Origin: Pyrinomonadaceae bacterium
GTDB taxonomy: Bacteria > Acidobacteriota > Blastocatellia > Pyrinomonadales > Pyrinomonadaceae
Reading direction: 5' to 3'
NCBI GenBank assembly: GCA_013003215.1
Contig: JABDKD010000072.1
Location: 1-40,908 of the forward strand
DNA: 40,908 bases
The notes below the pieces were generated by a model. That model ran no database searches. It had not been told where the DNA came from and saw nothing but the letters and a program-made list of their open reading frames with translations. Shown here in pieces: positions 38,496 through 40,908 of the stretch. A program made the position numbers and the translations under genes. Position 1 is the first letter of the stretch, and every line of letters starts with the position of its first letter.

Positions 38496-38555
38496 CATTC
38501 CAACTCTCCTTCCAAGACCTTCTCTCCGTATTGAATCTACCAATGTGTGACTGCG

Positions 38556-38804
38556 ATGTTTGCCATTCCTATATCTAGAATTCAATTAGTTCGTTTCGTT
38601 GCGGGAGTGGTTCTGACGGGCCTTTTAGCGACAGCGACTTTCGGACAGGACCCGAAGAAAACCCCTCCACCCAAGCAGGGCAAGCCTCCCGTGATTAGAC
38701 CGGGGAAGAAGGACTCAAAGAAAAACAAGAAAGATAAAAAGAAAAACAAGAAGAATAAAAAGAACGGAGAGGTTCGTGGATTCATGAAGGGCCCGCTCTG
38801 GTAA
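38556..38804 (+). CDS. Tiny secreted Lys-rich protein, relative of the preceding gene
   Basis: An 82-residue protein. The N-terminal signal sequence (VRFVAGVVLTGLLATATFGQ) is followed by DPKKTPPPKQGKPPVIRPGK, then a Lys/Asn tract (KKDSKKNKKDKKKNKKNKK) and the end EVRGFMKGPLW. The ATG at 38556 is preferred over a GTG at 38547. It shares the PKKxPPPK...PPVI(R/K)P block with the protein upstream, although the tails differ. A very basic exported peptide of unknown role; it could bind anionic polymers such as lipopolysaccharide or nucleic acid (inference). Confidence 0.65.
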   Translation: MFAIPISRIQLVRFVAGVVLTGLLATATFGQDPKKTPPPKQGKPPVIRPGKKDSKKNKKDKKKNKKNKKNGEVRGFMKGPLW

Positions 38805-38823
38805 AGCACAAAAAAATCGTTTG

Positions 38824-38866
38824 AAAAAACAAGGCTGTCTCAAGAACCTTCAGGTTGAGACAGCCT
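38824..38866 (-). terminator. Intrinsic terminator of the TonB-type gene
   Basis: AGGCTGTCTCAA (38832-38843) pairs perfectly with TTGAGACAGCCT (38855-38866) over 12 bp. Read on minus it is followed by TGTTTTTT (38831-38824). It ends the leftward gene starting at 39727; on plus no T tract follows. Confidence 0.82.
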
Positions 38867-38890
38867 CTGGATTGTCAGCTTAGCTCTCGC

Positions 38891-39727
38891 CTAGTTGAAA
38901 TTGTATATAATTACGCCCCTAACTTTTACCTTTACGTTGCTCACGTAGGTTGAACTGAACAGTGATTGCCGTGCTGCGGAGACCGCGGCTTTTCTCAGCA
39001 GCGGCTTACCGTTTAGAGCGCTCGCTGAGATTACGCGACCGTTTTCATCGATCAAAACCTTCACTTTGACGGTCCCTTTTGCCCCCATTGTTCGCATCAA
39101 AGCAGTGACTTTGGGCTTCACAAGCCGAATAGCCTTTCCGTTTACAACACCAATGGACTGCGGCGGAATGTCTTTCTTTTTAATCTGCGGGGGCGGCGCA
39201 ACCTTTCGCTTCTTAACCACGACAGGCTGCTTTTCTGTCTTTGTGACCGTAGATGCGACCGGCGTAAATGGCTTTCCACCGTTTCCCGTTCCGCGTTTGA
39301 CCGAAGAGACACCCGCTCCCTGGATTCCGTCACTGTCCTTTGTTGAAAGGACGAAACCGCCAGGAGGACGTGCCTTGTATTTGTTCTTTACTGTCGAAAC
39401 GCTCTTCGGTGCGGCTTTCGGTGTTTCATCAAGGCGACGAATAACCATTACCCTGGAAGGCAGTTTTGATTTCGTTTCTGCTGAGGGAGCTTTCTTTGAA
39501 TCTGTATTTTCCGGTGGCAAAGGCGCGCTGTCGGGAATTGGTGCGGGAGCGATAAGACGCGAAAGTTCAATGCTTTCCGACCCCATCGCAAGGTTCGTAG
39601 AAAAAATACTGAATATCAGGGCACATACTACGAATGCGCTCATTACTGATCCCGTCCCCACGAGGATTTTCCGCATCCTCCACGCTTGTTTTCGGTTATC
39701 TGCCGTCTCAATAAATCGGTCTAACAT
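38891..39727 (-). CDS. TonB-family C-terminal domain protein
   Basis: A 278-residue protein with a short cytoplasmic N-terminus and one membrane segment (about 24-46, SVMSAFVVCALIFSIF). A long Pro/Lys/Ser-rich periplasmic linker follows (about 60-190, APAPIPDSAPLPP, VVVKKRKVAPPPQIKKK). The C-terminal TonB domain (about 195-278) has KAIRLVKPKVTALMRTMGAK, GTVKVKVLIDENGRVISASA, LRKAAVSAARQS and the end VRGVIIYNFN. TonB proteins pass proton-motive energy to outer-membrane receptors; the divergent class also has signalling roles. No ExbB/ExbD or receptor is nearby. The second of two adjacent ATGs (39727) is preferred because GGAGG then has a 4-nt spacer. A strong terminator follows. Confidence 0.85.
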   Translation of the reverse strand: MLDRFIETADNRKQAWRMRKILVGTGSVMSAFVVCALIFSIFSTNLAMGSESIELSRLIAPAPIPDSAPLPPENTDSKKAPSAETKSKLPSRVMVIRRLDETPKAAPKSVSTVKNKYKARPPGGFVLSTKDSDGIQGAGVSSVKRGTGNGGKPFTPVASTVTKTEKQPVVVKKRKVAPPPQIKKKDIPPQSIGVVNGKAIRLVKPKVTALMRTMGAKGTVKVKVLIDENGRVISASALNGKPLLRKAAVSAARQSLFSSTYVSNVKVKVRGVIIYNFN

Positions 39728-39823
39728 CATTCCTCCGTTTTCGGTGCCAATCGAACACGAGGATCGTGATTCTTATACTTAGACAAACTTATTGGGAAAA
39801 TGTTCCCGGGCGGGATAATTCAG

Positions 39824-40908
39824 TTAAACTTTTACAGGCACACCGGAAATCTCTTCGACAACCCGGTCCGCTGATTCGAGCGCTCCTTCCATACCGGGCA
39901 TCTTGATCGCTGTATGCTCTCCGGCGAAATGTAAACGTCCTGCAGGTTTGTGCATAAGGTCTTGAAACCGGTTGAGTTGGCCAACTTTGTAATGGAAATA
40001 TGCTCCCCGAGCGAAAGGGTCCAGGGTCCACGAATGTGAATGCGTCTTTTCGATCGAGTCCTTCATAAACGGGAGAATCTTTACAAACTCGGCAGCTGCA
40101 TACCGTCTTCGTTCGACGTCCGGCATCGATTCAAGTACCTTGCTGCCGTCACCTTCCGCCCAGGCTGTAAACAGGGCTTTTTCATCGCCGAGACGACCGG
40201 TAGATGAGAAGATTCGTTCCAGAGGCGTATCGGTCCAAACACTTGAGCCCAATGACCTTTTGTCCCATTCAGCGTATTTTGCCTGAAAAAACACCTTTGT
40301 GGACCGTGTGTAGGCAACTTCGTTAATCGCGGATGATTTACCGAAACTAAGCCCCGGGGTCACCGATATCCCCTGCAAGACCGAAAACGGAAGCGAACAC
40401 ACAACCCTATCGGCGACAATCGTCTTAAGCTCGCCCTTTGGTCCGATGTAACGTATCTTAACGTCCCTGGTATTCTGAGAAATGGACTCAACCCTTGAGT
40501 TAAGGCTAATTCGCGCACCGGCTTCTGTTGCGGCTTCTCCAAGCGCATTTACGAATGAATCGTTGCCGCCTTTGAGCCTCAACGGAACCGTTCCGGCGCT
40601 CCTCCTTCTCTCAACATCCTGCATTACACCGCCCGCTGAAACAGTATCGATCGAATTATAGTTGAGCGAGATATCGATAAGTCGAATCGCTCGTTTCGAG
40701 ACCCCGTTCTTTGACAGTGCCTTCGCGAGCGACATGCGATCAAGCTCCTCCAACGTTGTCTTACCCCTCCTCAGGTCGTTTCCAATGAGCCTCAACTGTC
40801 TTCCCAATAGAGTCTGCGGCAGCATTCGTGCCTCTTCACGATTCAACCTGTAAGGATGTTTTTGAATTATCGCTCCTTTTCGGTAAAAACGGCCCTTCAT
40901 ATATGCAT
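39824..40908 (-). CDS. Flavin-containing amine oxidase (5' partial)
   Basis: The C-terminal 360 residues of an FAD-dependent amine oxidase; the frame runs off the window at 40908, so the N-terminal FAD-binding GxGxxG is outside. An in-frame ATG at 40900 is not taken as the start. Family features are VPLRLKGGNDSFVNAL, VVCSLPFSVLQGI, the substrate domain with SLNYNSIDTVSAGG, and the C-terminal FAD-contact motif GRLHFAGEHTAIKMPGMEGA followed by LESADRVVEEI. It is probably monomeric and oxidises a primary or secondary amine to an imine, giving H2O2 and ammonia. The substrate (putrescine, tyramine or an L-amino acid) cannot be judged. It lies 96 nt before the TonB-type gene on the same strand. Confidence 0.9.
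   Translation of the reverse strand, partial: AYMKGRFYRKGAIIQKHPYRLNREEARMLPQTLLGRQLRLIGNDLRRGKTTLEELDRMSLAKALSKNGVSKRAIRLIDISLNYNSIDTVSAGGVMQDVERRRSAGTVPLRLKGGNDSFVNALGEAATEAGARISLNSRVESISQNTRDVKIRYIGPKGELKTIVADRVVCSLPFSVLQGISVTPGLSFGKSSAINEVAYTRSTKVFFQAKYAEWDKRSLGSSVWTDTPLERIFSSTGRLGDEKALFTAWAEGDGSKVLESMPDVERRRYAAAEFVKILPFMKDSIEKTHSHSWTLDPFARGAYFHYKVGQLNRFQDLMHKPAGRLHFAGEHTAIKMPGMEGALESADRVVEEISGVPVKV

Overview
The window (about 41 kb, GC near 50%) looks like chromosome from an Acidobacteriota bacterium, probably class Blastocatellia. This is inferred from gene style: Ser/Thr kinases headed by a small Cys cluster and ending in PEGA and FGE-sulfatase domains, several zinc-ribbon-headed proteins, a two-gene EgtB/EgtD ergothioneine locus, and a fused AroD-AroE. 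Most of it is housekeeping and signalling. I found no phage, insertion sequence, CRISPR array, rRNA or tRNA.

Layout. 1-4434 (+): the 3' part of a formate dehydrogenase whose frame crosses an in-frame TGA at 105-107, read here as selenocysteine with a SECIS hairpin directly after it; then an APC permease, a secreted six-repeat protein ending in a run of six Phe, and a secreted FG-GAP-like protein. 4431-9757 (-): coaX, a small acidic protein, birA, egtD, egtB, a HEAT-repeat protein and a small basic ORF. 10182-12791 (+): leuS. 12935-23084 (+): a signalling/export block made of an active-looking transmembrane Ser/Thr kinase, a TPR protein, a transmembrane pseudokinase, an ABC exporter carrying three FHA domains, and a TlpA-like lipoprotein. 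23081-26704 (-): an RqcH/NFACT protein, an RDD membrane protein and a NYN nuclease. 26899-29302 (+): a zinc-ribbon protein of unknown role, rlmB, and a small zinc-ribbon membrane protein. 29303-37830 (-): an SDR oxidoreductase, a secreted beta-propeller, a type II NADH dehydrogenase with a Rex-like operator, a ThiF/MoeB-type adenylyltransferase, a TFIIB-type zinc-ribbon protein, fused aroD-aroE, and a TspO-like membrane protein. 38252-38804 (+): two related tiny secreted Pro/Lys-rich proteins. 38891-40908 (-): a TonB-type protein and a flavin amine oxidase cut by the window end.

How the genes fit together. Two themes stand out. The first is redox: a likely selenocysteine formate dehydrogenase, an NADH dehydrogenase with a candidate Rex site, ergothioneine synthesis and a TlpA-like thioredoxin. 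The second is a phosphosignalling-to-transport cassette in which a kinase and a pseudokinase sit directly before a transporter carrying phosphothreonine-binding FHA domains.

Coding is dense. Two convergent pairs overlap at their stop codons and a third abuts. The clearest non-coding signals are the SECIS element, four hairpin terminators, a sigma70-like promoter before the kinase, the Rex-like palindrome, and two palindromes before the small secreted proteins. All calls come from reading the sequence; no database search was possible.
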